A DNA stretch of 64,000 nt from Micrococcales bacterium KH10 (GCA_900188465.1 FZPE01000002.1:62001-126000), one strand, 5' to 3'; positions 53,801 through 61,017 are shown, counted from the stretch's first letter. A program made the numbers and translations. Notes: generated by a model not told the origin, from the letters alone.

Positions 53801-53932
53801 AAGAAGTTCAACAAGGCCAAGGGCATTCGCATCACCGCGAACCTCAAGCGCATCAAGTTCCGCGCCATCGACAAAGCCGGCAACAAGTCCAAGGTAAAGA
53901 CCGCCAAGGTCAAAGCCGCCTGGCGCCGCTAG
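50834..53932 (+). CDS. secreted beta-helix protein 3 with Lys-rich C-terminal domain
   Basis: 1032 residues from GTG 50834 (AAGGAGA upstream); the in-frame ATG/GTG at 50714 has no ribosome site. The N-terminus MTVPQLALRKSPQQRRRRL and the signal peptide mirror protein 2, and the beta-helix core (about 48-690) is nearly colinear with it. An Ig-like part (about 700-770) precedes the ENPGGGDDG repeats (about 789-833). From about 851 it switches to the Lys-rich domain otherwise found in protein 1: TLGTRLTASVRVTPTKA, GTAPAGTRALLQIRV, then KKPGKKKLKAKAKRKKGTK. The protein is thus a mosaic of paralogues 1 and 2. The basic end may bind wall polymers such as teichoic acid; that is inference. Confidence 0.83.
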   Translation: MTVPQLALRKSPQQRRRRLTTIAAHGAIASLVVSGMTTGLATVATADAHNPDFGPNVTIFDDSMTNAAINQELRDAALDMSGEINHWTTKRRAFFFKPGTYGNPAYNGAADDPTQIINSEVGYYTSVAGLGLTPGEVQINGALHVEPEQVCNTPWWCQGPGSLNNFWRSLSNVAIKPIQRPYGYDAMRRGPEGQDVSEGTVEPNRMRWAVSQAAPMRRVHIQGELTYMGRYGAHASGGFTADSRIDGVIQTGSQQQFYHRESSIGSYGEPGVWNIVFSGTQGAPADDYPDSQLNPGMDVHAANKHANYGNTPISREAPFLTWNQANGYGVFVPEARTNASGPSWSGSNPGAGQRISLDEFVVAKPGTNGSVDVAALNAAIADGKHILFTPGEYLLSDSLKVNRANTVVLGLGLATLRPLNGTAAVEVGDVSGVKLAGLMIEAHDVKSDVLVKVGPRHATVSDPANPTTLSDIFFRIGGAQDGEIDTALEVNSNHALMDNIWSWRADHGDDADVNIGYQWERNPADVGVRVNGDNVTALGLFVEHYQKVQTEWNGENGRTIFYQSEIPYEPRTQEQFSDRGREGYSSYKVDPSVQTHELFGAGVYSYFRWVDTVWAENGIWVPKRPTVQVNRAVTRWLNGCIPALSASLNITGCTDGQGGGLRHIVNDQGGPAFAAGGDDAVKTKWMRSYNPATGDTTPPTLTANVAGNTLTASAQDNVTNANLVHIDYQTSCGLWKPYTGSVTIPNDIENVKVRASDQAGNVSTEYHWSRNGTADNCQPGDGDDTDPGNPGGGDDGENPGGGDDGENPGGGDDGENPGGGDGGQNPGGGDGNTTPPSDGAGKTNPPGSITLGTRLTASVRVTPTKASGKRGWYKKPVTVAASGTAPAGTRALLQIRVNTKAWQTYTGPTTVKKNGKNVRIQARVVVLGTTTASPADVVTVKIDTKKPGKKKLKAKAKRKKGTKVIVLKAKDKTSKIQRIAYKVNGKGKWKKFNKAKGIRITANLKRIKFRAIDKAGNKSKVKTAKVKAAWRR
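53198..53332 (+). repeat. 27-bp coding tandem repeat (NPGGGDDGE)
   Basis: Five imperfect 27-bp units start at 53198, 53225, 53252, 53279 and 53306. They encode a Gly/Asp linker analogous to, but shorter than, that of protein 2. Confidence 0.85.
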
Positions 53933-53978
53933 TCAGGTCATGACTGAGCAGGACTCCTGCCTAGTCTGACAACCGAAG

Positions 53979-54020
53979 TGTGGGGGTGAGTCGCAGACGC
54001 GACTCACCCCCACATTCTTC
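53979..54020 (+). terminator. intrinsic terminator between beta-helix gene 3 and chrA
   Basis: Perfect 16-bp arms (53979-53994 and 53999-54014), AGAC loop, then TTCTTC. It may serve both convergent genes. Confidence 0.85.
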
Positions 54021-54050
54021 TTTGTTGAACATCACATATGACTCGTCCCC

Positions 54051-55266
54051 TCACAGGAGGACGAATCCGATCAATCCTGCCCCGATGACTGCCGCCCATG
54101 CAGGCAGGCTCCACCTTGTCAGCGCGATGAACACCGCTACCGCAAGCGCCATTGTCCCCGGTGAAGTGACTCCTTGGATGAAGGCTGGATCGTACAAGGC
54201 AGCCGCGAGGATGCCCACTACCACAGCGTTGACACCCATCAATCCACGGCGAGCGAGTCTCGACTGCTTTAACCGCCCCCACAATGGCAGCACACCAATG
54301 ACCAACAACGCGCCGGGCAGGAAAATTGCGACCAACGCGACAATCGCGCCCAACGCCCAGTATGACGAACTCAGCGCACCCAAAAATGCCGAAAAGGTGA
54401 ACAGTGGCCCTGGCACGGCTTGTGCGGCGCCGTAACCGGCAAGAAACGCGTCGTGATCGACCAAGCCGGTTCGTACCGTCTCTGCTTCAAGCAGCGGTAA
54501 CACCACGTGCCCGCCACCGAAGACCAAGGACCCTGTCCGGTAGAACATGTCTGCGAGATGGATATGGGGGTTGCCTGTCATGGCGGCCATCATTGGCAGA
54601 AGAATGATGAGCATGAAAAACCCAGCCAAGGCAACCGTGCCCGCCTTGCGGGAAACACCGATGACGACGTTCTCCTGAGAGTCATGATCGGGCGGCTCCC
54701 GCAACCATGCCAGACCGACGAAACCACCGGCAATGATGGCGGCGACCTGCACGGCAGGATGCGGCACGAGCAGCACAACGATCATCGCGGCAGCGGCGAT
54801 CGTTGCCCGTTTCATATCGGGTGCCAGGCTCCGAGACATACCGAGCACAGCATGTGCGACGACGGCAACTGCAGCCGCTTTCAAACCAGCCAACCAGCCC
54901 GCTTCGGAAGAACCCCCAACCCAGCTGAATCCGAACGCGAAGGCGACCAGAATGATCGCGGATGGCATCCGTAAACGCGAACCAGGCTGCCAGCAGTCCT
55001 CTGATTCCGGCTCGTTGCAACCCGATTGCCATTCCGACCTGACTTGAAGCCGGGCCTGGCAAAAACTGGCACAGCGCAACCAAGTCAGCGTAGGCGCGGT
55101 CGGTGAGCCACTGACGTCGCTGGACAAAGGCCTCGCGGAAATAGCCCAAATGTGCCACCGGGCCGCCAAATGAGGTCACACCGAGTCGCAGAAAAGCCAA
55201 GAAAACTTCACGGACCGTCCCAGGATGCTCGTCATTAACCCTTGAGACCGCTCCAGGACCGCTCAT
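54051..55266 (-). pseudogene. chrA: chromate transporter ChrA, interrupted by a +1 frameshift
   Basis: The N-terminal frame starts at ATG 55266 and reads VFLAFLRLGVTSFGGPVAHLGYFREAF and FLPGPASSQVGMAIG, the ChrA signatures, up to LLAAWFAFT. Similarity then continues in another frame from 54968 with MPSAIILVAFAFGF. One extra G at about 54969 (minus-strand TTTACG-G-ATGCC) breaks the gene; removing it restores a colinear protein of about 404 residues, the usual length. The C-terminal half is intact (FYRTGSLVFGGGHVVLPLLE, GAAQAVPGPLFTFSAFLG). The family exports chromate, probably in exchange for other anions. Either a recent null mutation or a sequence error. Confidence 0.85.
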
Positions 55267-55373
55267 CCGTACTATTGTGCACGTTCTAGTCCGCCGCAGT
55301 CGATAGCGAGAATATGAACTATGCACGACTCTTTGCTGAATGGCGCAGCTATGCGCCCGCGAGAATAGCGCAG

Positions 55374-56183
55374 CTATGCCGCAGCCGTGCGTCCTCGCGG
55401 GCGCAGGGCGGTGGCAACCGCCACCACAGTGAAGATAGCCGCCGCGAGCAACGTGATCGCTCCCCCTGCGGCCACATTCCAATGCCGTGAGATCTCTAGA
55501 CCGCCTACAGCGCTCATGACCCCGATCACAGCGGCCAGTGGCATCAGCAGCGCAATGCGGCCGGTCAGCAGCCGGGCCGTCGCCGCGGGTCCTACGATGA
55601 TTGCAACTGCCAGAATCGACCCCACTGCGGGCATTGCCACGGCAACAGTGCCGGCGATCAAGCCGAGCGCCAGCAGATCAATGCCGAAGGCAGCAAACCC
55701 TGCCGCACGGTAGCCGCTGGGATCGAAACTAGAGAAGACCAACTGCTTGCCCCAACCCGCGACAACCACGATCGCCGCTGCCAATACAGCAGCAGTGGCG
55801 ATCACGTCAGTACGGCTCACGGTGAGAATCGACCCAACCAGGAACGTGTCGACGGAATTCGCCTGGGCGGGCAGCAGCGACTGCAGCACCATCCCCAGGG
55901 CGAATCCGCCAGTGAGCACAACGCCGGTCGCGACCTGTTTCCCTTGGCGACGAACTCGTGACAATAACGCCAAAGCGATCACCAGCACGATGGAGAACAC
56001 TCCGGCGCCCAGCACCACGTTGATCCCCAACAGCGCAGCAATCACACCACCGGGGAAAGCCGCATGCGTCAGTGCCACTGTGAAGAAGGCGCGACGGCGC
56101 AGCACGACCACGGTCCCGGTGATCGCGCTCAGCAGGCCAAGCAGGATGGCCTCGGTCAACGCCAGCTGGTAGAACTCGCTCAT
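55374..56183 (-). CDS. zinc/manganese ABC transporter permease (second permease)
   Basis: 269 residues, eight to nine helices, ABC-3 (ZnuB/TroC) family. Signatures: GTVVVLRRRAFFTVALTHAAFPGGVIAALLG and GSILAVAIIVGPAATARLLTGRIALLM. Its ATG overlaps the stop of the preceding permease. Last gene of the binding protein-ATPase-permease-permease operon. Two distinct permeases may form a heterodimer, as in Tro/Sit systems. Confidence 0.9.
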   Translation of the reverse strand: MSEFYQLALTEAILLGLLSAITGTVVVLRRRAFFTVALTHAAFPGGVIAALLGINVVLGAGVFSIVLVIALALLSRVRRQGKQVATGVVLTGGFALGMVLQSLLPAQANSVDTFLVGSILTVSRTDVIATAAVLAAAIVVVAGWGKQLVFSSFDPSGYRAAGFAAFGIDLLALGLIAGTVAVAMPAVGSILAVAIIVGPAATARLLTGRIALLMPLAAVIGVMSAVGGLEISRHWNVAAGGAITLLAAAIFTVVAVATALRPRGRTAAA

Positions 56184-57115
56184 GGCGCACCCTGCACGGT
56201 TCGTCCCGGTACGCCACCGATCGTCTGGTTTTGGGCGCGGCTGTCAGCTCGTCGGCGAGCACCCCGTCGCGCCGCCCAGAGCCACGTCTGACTGGTCAAA
56301 AGAACCACCAGGTACACCGCGATCATCACGAGCACAACCACTGCGCTAGGCGACAGCGCGAGACCGTGGGAAACAGACAGTTCAAATCCCGCGACCAGCC
56401 CGACAACGGCGGTCACCACGGCGACAACGACGGCAATCGGCACGATGCCGACCAGCTTGCGGGTCACCAGGCGTGCCGTGCCGACCGGAAGAATCAGCAG
56501 CGCCAACACCATCAGGTTCCCGATGGCCTGCGACCCGGCGACGACGATCAGTGCCACAGCGATGTTCAGGGCAATATCGACCTGTAGATCACGCAGACCG
56601 GCGGCTCGGTATCCGCGCAGGTCAAAGGCCCGGAACAGCTGCAGTCGCGCGGTCGCGCCAACCACTACGACAGCCAACACTGCCACAATCACGATCTGGC
56701 GCAGTTGCACGTCGGTCATCGTCAGCAATCGTCCGAATAACAGCTGTTCCAACTCGGCGACATATCCATCACTGCGGGATATCAGCACCACACCGATGCT
56801 GAACATCGACGCCAAAACCACCGCTATCCCCGCGTCAGAGCCGACTCGTCGCCTATCGACTAGCGTCAAGATCACCGCACCGACCAGCGCGGCGCCGAGG
56901 GCACCCGCCAGTATCCACGAGGTGCCGCCCACGAGGTACCCGACTACCAGCCCCGGGAAAACCGCATGGGTCAGTCCGTCGGAGATGAATTCCAGATCGC
57001 GCAGGTTGACGAAGAGCCCCACGATCGCGGCGGCGACAGCGAGCACGACAAGGCCGATAAGCGCTCGGGACATAAATGGCAGTTCGAAGATCTGCGCTAC
57101 CTCAGCGATGCTCAT
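56180..57115 (-). CDS. zinc/manganese ABC transporter permease (first permease)
   Basis: 311 residues, ABC-3 family, with FVNLRDLEFISDGLTHAVFPGLVVGYLVGG and GSQAIGNLMVLALLILPVGTARLVTRK. The C-terminus has an extra hydrophilic tail after the last helix (RRGARRRADSRAQNQ). It overlaps both neighbours by 4 nt. Confidence 0.9.
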   Translation of the reverse strand: MSIAEVAQIFELPFMSRALIGLVVLAVAAAIVGLFVNLRDLEFISDGLTHAVFPGLVVGYLVGGTSWILAGALGAALVGAVILTLVDRRRVGSDAGIAVVLASMFSIGVVLISRSDGYVAELEQLLFGRLLTMTDVQLRQIVIVAVLAVVVVGATARLQLFRAFDLRGYRAAGLRDLQVDIALNIAVALIVVAGSQAIGNLMVLALLILPVGTARLVTRKLVGIVPIAVVVAVVTAVVGLVAGFELSVSHGLALSPSAVVVLVMIAVYLVVLLTSQTWLWAARRGARRRADSRAQNQTIGGVPGRTVQGAP

Positions 57116-57969
57116 GCGCGCGGCGCACCGTGACTGCCATGCGGGCCACGCTCATCGTGCAGCGCGTCGACCCCGGGTGACGCGATGGGCTCAGTCGCTC
57201 CGTGCGAGTGGTCGGGGGTTGCGACGGTGTGCTCGTCGATCTCGACCCCGATTCCGGAGAAGGTCCGCTCAAGGTGATCGAGGGTCAATGCCTCGTCCAC
57301 AGTGCCGTAGGCGACCATGGTGCGGTTGAGCAGCATCACATGGCTGCACACGTCTCGCGCCAATTGCAGGTCGTGCGTCGATGTGACCACCGTGATTCCG
57401 TCATCGCGTAGGTCACGCACCAGACCGAGCAACGCGTCCCGGTTGGTCTTGTCGAGTCCGTTAAACGGCTCGTCAAGCAGGACGAGTTGGGGCTCTGCGG
57501 CGATGGCGCGCGCCAGGATTCCGCGCTGCTGCTGACCGCCCGAAAGCTCGCCGAATCGGGTGTGCGCGTGCGCGGCCAGTCCGACCCGTTCAATCGCGGC
57601 GTCCACGACACGCTGATCGGCCTTGCTCGGCCATCTCAGGGCGCCGAGACGCCGGTAACGCCCCATCATCACCACTTGGCGCAGTGAGACCGGGAACTGC
57701 GGATCGAGTTCGTCGGTTTGCGGCATGAACCCGGTGATTCGGCGGGCCGCACGCGGCGTATTGCCGAAGACTCGCAACGAACCGGAGGTCTGCGGGACGA
57801 GGCCAAGCAGTCCTTTGAGCAGGGTCGACTTTCCCGACCCGTTCGGACCGATCAGCGCGACAGCGTCACCGCGTTCAATTGTCGCTGTGACGCCTTCCAG
57901 TGCGGGCTGGGCACCATAAGAGAAGGCAGCACCCGCGATATGGATGACGTCAGGGCCGACTTGGTTCAC
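57112..57969 (-). CDS. zinc/manganese ABC transporter ATP-binding protein
   Basis: 285 residues. Walker A GPNGSGKSTLLKG (about 40), Q-loop FMPQTDELDPQ, signature LSGGQQQR (about 145), Walker B LVLLDEPFNGLD and the H-loop in VVTSTHD are all intact. The C-terminal 50 residues are His/Asp-rich (HTVATPDHSHG; HDERGPHGSHG), an addition that may sense or bind zinc. Confidence 0.94.
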   Translation of the reverse strand: MNQVGPDVIHIAGAAFSYGAQPALEGVTATIERGDAVALIGPNGSGKSTLLKGLLGLVPQTSGSLRVFGNTPRAARRITGFMPQTDELDPQFPVSLRQVVMMGRYRRLGALRWPSKADQRVVDAAIERVGLAAHAHTRFGELSGGQQQRGILARAIAAEPQLVLLDEPFNGLDKTNRDALLGLVRDLRDDGITVVTSTHDLQLARDVCSHVMLLNRTMVAYGTVDEALTLDHLERTFSGIGVEIDEHTVATPDHSHGATEPIASPGVDALHDERGPHGSHGAPRA

Positions 57970-57970
57970 C

Positions 57971-59134
57971 CTACGATTTTAGTTCAGCCGGAGGCTCCGT
58001 TGCGCTGGCACCCCAGGAATTGAGCAACATTGTCGTGTTGTGAATCATGGACTTGAAGTAAGTGTCGCCTTCCGAGCCCTTTGGTCCTAGGGAATCCGCG
58101 TAGAGCGCGTCGTCGCCCACGTAGACCTCGACACCTGCGGATGATGCGATCTGCTCCGCGGTGCGCGGGTCGATGGCCGTTTCGGAGAAGACCGCTTTGA
58201 CGCCGAGTTCCTTGATGTCGTCGATGAGCTCTTGCAGACGAGCGGCCGACGGTTCGGCGTTGTCCTCGAAGTTCGGGATGATCGAGCCGACGAAGGTCAC
58301 GCCGTAGCGGTCGTTGTAATAGTGGAAAGCGTCGTGGTTGGAAACCAGCAGGCGTTGGTCCTGCGGGACGGCGTCGATGTTTTCCGCGATCCAGCTGTCG
58401 AGAGTTTCGAGTTTGGCGATGTACGCGGCTGCGTTATCGCGGAAGGTCTGAGCGTTGGCGCTGTCCTGAGCTGCCAAGCCTTCGGCGATGTTCGTCACCA
58501 TGGTCTCGGCACCCAGCGGATCGAGCCAGATGTGCGGGTTGTGCTCGCCATGGTCGTGGTCGTCACCGTCGTGGTCGTCTTCGGTGGTGTGATCTTCGTC
58601 GCTGTCCCCGGCGGCCTCGTCGTCGTGCTGCTCGTCAGCGTGGTCAGCGTCATCTGAGTGATCGTGGTCGTGACCGTCGTCGTCGTGGTCATGGTCGTGA
58701 TCGTCTGCCTCATCATCGTGGGTGTGACCCTCGTCACCGTGATCATGGTCATGATCACCGCTAAGAACGATGCCTTCTGAAGCATCGATCACCGCACCGT
58801 CGAACCCAGCGGCAGTAGTGGCGTCATCAAGCCAGGTCTCAAGCCCTGCACCACTAGTGACCAGCACATCCGCACTGCCGATCGCCATCAAATCAGCGGC
58901 AGTCGGATCGAAGCTGTGGGCGCTCGTCCCTGGAGCAAGCAATTGTGTGACTTCCCAGCCACCGGGCACCACACTCCGGGTGAACTCGGCGACCTGCGTC
59001 GTCGTGGCAACAATCGATAACTGCTGGGCAGCGCTCGTCGGCGCCGAAACATCCGCGGAGCCCTGATCGCCACCGCATCCTGCCAACGCCACAACAAGTG
59101 CCAGACCGGCACCGAGTCCAAACAACCGCTTCAT
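57971..59134 (-). CDS. zinc-binding lipoprotein of the ABC importer (ZnuA/cluster 9 family)
   Basis: 387 residues from ATG 59134 (MKRLFGLGAGLALVVALAGC, a canonical lipoprotein signal); ATG 59149 would add five residues. The two-lobed cluster 9 fold shows the metal-ligand regions GTSAHSFDPTAADL (His), HNPHIWLDP (His), SNHDAFHYY (His) and the late Asp/Glu region FSETAID. Between the lobes is an unusually long His/Asp-rich loop (about residues 140-215, dozens of His), typical of zinc rather than manganese carriers. Two Zur-like boxes flank the promoter and start. It heads a four-gene operon with 4-nt overlaps for the later genes. Confidence 0.92.
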   Translation of the reverse strand: MKRLFGLGAGLALVVALAGCGGDQGSADVSAPTSAAQQLSIVATTTQVAEFTRSVVPGGWEVTQLLAPGTSAHSFDPTAADLMAIGSADVLVTSGAGLETWLDDATTAAGFDGAVIDASEGIVLSGDHDHDHGDEGHTHDDEADDHDHDHDDDGHDHDHSDDADHADEQHDDEAAGDSDEDHTTEDDHDGDDHDHGEHNPHIWLDPLGAETMVTNIAEGLAAQDSANAQTFRDNAAAYIAKLETLDSWIAENIDAVPQDQRLLVSNHDAFHYYNDRYGVTFVGSIIPNFEDNAEPSAARLQELIDDIKELGVKAVFSETAIDPRTAEQIASSAGVEVYVGDDALYADSLGPKGSEGDTYFKSMIHNTTMLLNSWGASATEPPAELKS

Positions 59135-59148
59135 GAGAATCACTTTCA
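59134..59148. promoter_or_regulatory. putative Zur box 1
   Basis: Read on the minus strand TGAAAGTGATTCTCA matches the Zur-type consensus TGAAAATGATTTTCA at 13 of 15 positions. It overlaps the start codons of the lipoprotein gene. Confidence 0.65.
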
Positions 59149-59177
59149 TCTAGGTACGGCAATTAACGTACCGCAAA

Positions 59178-59192
59178 TGAGAATGATTACCA
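59178..59192. promoter_or_regulatory. putative Zur box 2
   Basis: TGAGAATGATTACCA matches the same consensus at 12 of 15 positions and lies 44 nt (centre to centre) upstream of box 1. A TACGTT -10 (minus strand, about 59166-59171) lies between them. Confidence 0.65.
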
Positions 59193-59202
59193 AACTCGCA
59201 GG

Positions 59203-59556
59203 TTACGCCCAGCCCAACTCATGCAACCGATCATCTTCGATGCCGAAGTAATGCCCAATCTCATGAATGACCGTGACCGCTATTTCCTCGACGACCTGGT
59301 CCGCACTTTCACACATTCGCAGGATCGGTTTGCGGTAGATCGTAATCTTGTCCGGCAGCGCGCCAATCGCCGCTCGGTCGCCATACGCCGTGATAGGGAT
59401 GCCGTCGTAATGCCCCAAAAGATGCGGGTCATGCGCTGGCGCCTCGTCCTCAATGACAAAAGCGATATTGCGCAGCCGAGCGCCAACCTCAGCGGGAATA
59501 CGGTCGAGCACTCCGGCAACCACCGCATCGAAGTCCTCGTTAGACATCTCGAACAT
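59203..59556 (-). CDS. zincin-like metallopeptidase family protein (DUF1025/PF06262)
   Basis: 117 residues. The HExxH motif is in VIHEIGHYFGIEDDRLHELGW at the C-terminus, where the last conserved His/Glu completes the site. Length and layout match the small actinobacterial zincin_1 family, often encoded near tRNA or central genes. Cytoplasmic; substrate unknown. It is followed by the zinc operon on the same strand but has its own promoter gap. Confidence 0.88.
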   Translation of the reverse strand: MFEMSNEDFDAVVAGVLDRIPAEVGARLRNIAFVIEDEAPAHDPHLLGHYDGIPITAYGDRAAIGALPDKITIYRKPILRMCESADQVVEEIAVTVIHEIGHYFGIEDDRLHELGWA

Positions 59557-59652
59557 AGAACAATCCTGCCCGAGTCAGTTCATCGATGACGAGCCCTGCC
59601 TCGCTTTCAATCCGAGTTCACGGCATAACAATAAGCTAGCAAGAAAGCCTCG

Positions 59653-59682
59653 TTGCCGAAAAGCGGGTAAACCGTCTATGCT
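59653..59682 (+). promoter_or_regulatory. tRNA-Glu promoter
   Basis: TTGCCG (59653-59658) and TATGCT (59677-59682) with an 18-nt spacer, 33 nt before the tRNA. Confidence 0.55.
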
Positions 59683-59715
59683 AGGCAAGTTGTCTGATGC
59701 GAAAGCACCGACAAG

Positions 59716-59788
59716 GCCCCCATCGTCTAGTGGCCTAGGACGCCGCCCTTTCACGGCGGTAACACGGGTTCGAATCCCGTTGGGGGTA
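59716..59788 (+). tRNA. tRNA-Glu (TTC)
   Basis: 73 nt. Acceptor GCCCCCA/TGGGGGT, anticodon loop CTTTCAC, T-loop TTCGAAT, no encoded CCA. Confidence 0.95.
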
Positions 59789-59880
59789 CGAGTAACGCAG
59801 TCTTGGCGGCCTAGCCGCTGGGATCGCAACGCTTGAGATTGTCGCCTCGGCGGCGGTCACGCGTGGTTGGCCCTCGATTT

Positions 59881-59908
59881 TTCAACTGAGAGATCGATAG
59901 GGTACGAT
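59881..59908 (+). promoter_or_regulatory. promoter of the tRNA-Asp/Phe genes
   Basis: TTCAAC (59881-59886) and TACGAT (59903-59908) with a 16-nt spacer, about 49 nt before tRNA-Asp. Confidence 0.45.
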
Positions 59909-59956
59909 CATGCAGGTTCTTGAGAAGTTTTCTGGAACCAGGTCTTGATTGATCAA

Positions 59957-60030
59957 GGCCCCGTGGCGCAGTTGGTTAGCGCGCCGCCCTGTCACGGCGG
60001 AGGTCGCGGGTTCAAGTCCCGTCGGGGTCG
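59957..60030 (+). tRNA. tRNA-Asp (GTC)
   Basis: 74 nt. Acceptor GGCCCCG/CGGGGTC with one G-U, anticodon loop CTGTCAC, T-loop TTCAAGT, discriminator G, no CCA. Confidence 0.95.
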
Positions 60031-60065
60031 CTCGGCACTTATCTCCAATCGGAGATTCGTGACCT

Positions 60066-60138
60066 GGCTCTGTAGCTCAGTTGGTAGAGCGTTCGACTGA
60101 AAATCGAAAGGTCACCGGATCGACGCCGGTCGGAGCCA
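60066..60138 (+). tRNA. tRNA-Phe (GAA)
   Basis: 73 nt. Acceptor GGCTCTG/CGGAGCC, anticodon loop CTGAAAA, D-arm GCTCAGTTGGTAGAGC. The T-loop reads ATCGACG, so the usual T54 is A. No CCA. Confidence 0.93.
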
Positions 60139-60143
60139 CAGCA

Positions 60144-60172
60144 AACCCCGTAGCGAAAGCTGCGGGGTTTTC
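60144..60172 (+). terminator. tRNA-Phe terminator
   Basis: Stem AACCCCGTAGC with GCTGCGGGGTT (60144-60154 and 60159-60169), GAAA loop, T-tract. Its 3' half is duplicated at 62443. Confidence 0.85.
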
Positions 60173-60178
60173 GCGTTG
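60155..60178 (+). repeat. 24-bp direct repeat, left copy
   Basis: Identical over 24 nt to 62443-62466. It starts at the terminator loop (GAAAGCTGCGGGG) and ends TTTTCGCGTTG. The pair bounds a 2.3-kb segment. Confidence 0.88.
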
Positions 60179-60409
60179 TCACGACATCGCGGATGTCTTG
60201 TGTTTTGATTGGGCTTGGTCTCGCCGTTGGCTGAGTTTTGGCCTATAAGCCGAGTTTTTCGGTTCGCTGAGGATCTACGGGAACGTGCAGAACGAAGGAA
60301 TCCTCACTCCCACCGCCAGTGCGGCAGAGCCGCTGGATATCTGGCTAGAGAGTCATGCCGTCTCGACCGGAGAAAAGCCGACATGGCTCTTTGAAGGTCT
60401 GGACACGAG

Positions 60410-60739
60410 ATGGCCGCGATGCAGATGCTCACTATTGCGGCACCCGGCGCTCTGCTCGTCGTGTCAAGCCTCAGCAGACTCTCCCACAATCTCGACAAGA
60501 TGCTCCGAATGCTTGAGATCATCCTGAGCCGTGGCGCGACTCTCCTCACGACTAACTCGATGATCCGGGCTGGAGAAGCCTTCACACGTTCCGGCGGACT
60601 TGTAGCCCCGGACAGTTGGAACCCCTACTCAGCGATCTCCGAGACCAGAGGTCTAGCCGGCATTCACCGCACGACGATGAGGCGGTCTCCAAGTTATGGT
60701 CTCGGCTATTCCAGGCTGTCGTGGATCAGTGATTCATAG
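60410..60739 (+). pseudogene. possible serine-recombinase (resolvase) remnant
   Basis: An open frame with LLVVSSLSRLSHNLDKMLRMLEIILSRGATLLTTN resembles the resolvase catalytic-domain stretch (vv..lsRLsRs...ll..ie.l..rGa.l). Upstream, another frame (ending PTWLFEGLDTR, about 60300-60408) could be the preceding part, shifted. No catalytic Ser domain start or DNA-binding tail is present, and the 3' end overlaps parE on the other strand. The resemblance is by eye only. Confidence 0.4.
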
Positions 60740-61017
60740 TCGACGCCGCCATAGTAAACACCGTGAATCTCCACGTCGCTCTCAGTGACCAAGAACGCGA
60801 CTATCGCTCGCCGACGAAACCCGATGACTCGCATCCCGGGCGACAAATCATCCCGAGCTCGACCCCGGAGCGGGAAGTTGGCCAGGTCGTCACAGTAGTC
60901 ATAGATCGAGAGCACATACCGCTGGGCCATTACAGGTCCGGCTTCGCCCGCGATCCAGTCGAAGATTGTCCGCAACTACTCATGAGCGCGCGGTGAATAG
61001 ACGACGTGATGCGTCAC
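60706..61017 (-). pseudogene. parE: ParE/RelE-family toxin gene with internal amber stop
   Basis: Reading from GTG 61017, which overlaps the antitoxin stop in GTGA, gives MTHHVVYSPRAHE, then TAG (60976-60978), then LRTIFDWIAGEAGPVMAQRYVLSIYDYCDDLANFP through the rest of a ParE domain to 60706. A Gln codon (CAG) is the likely ancestor. The whole would be 103 residues, the family length. Downstream residues including FRRRAIVAFLVTESDVEIHGVYYGG are normal. Translation could restart at the TTG right after the stop, but that product lacks the first beta strand. Confidence 0.85.

Noticed and set aside
54051-55266. chrA as a natural two-gene (short ChrA) pair or programmed frameshift
   Set aside because: The break falls inside one helix-loop of the first repeat, no slippery heptamer is seen at TTTACGGATG, and the second frame has no ribosome site at the join.
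58232-58657. Plus-strand frame over the zinc lipoprotein, Val-rich
   Set aside because: Antisense of the His/Asp-rich loop (GTG/GTC from CAC/GAC codons).
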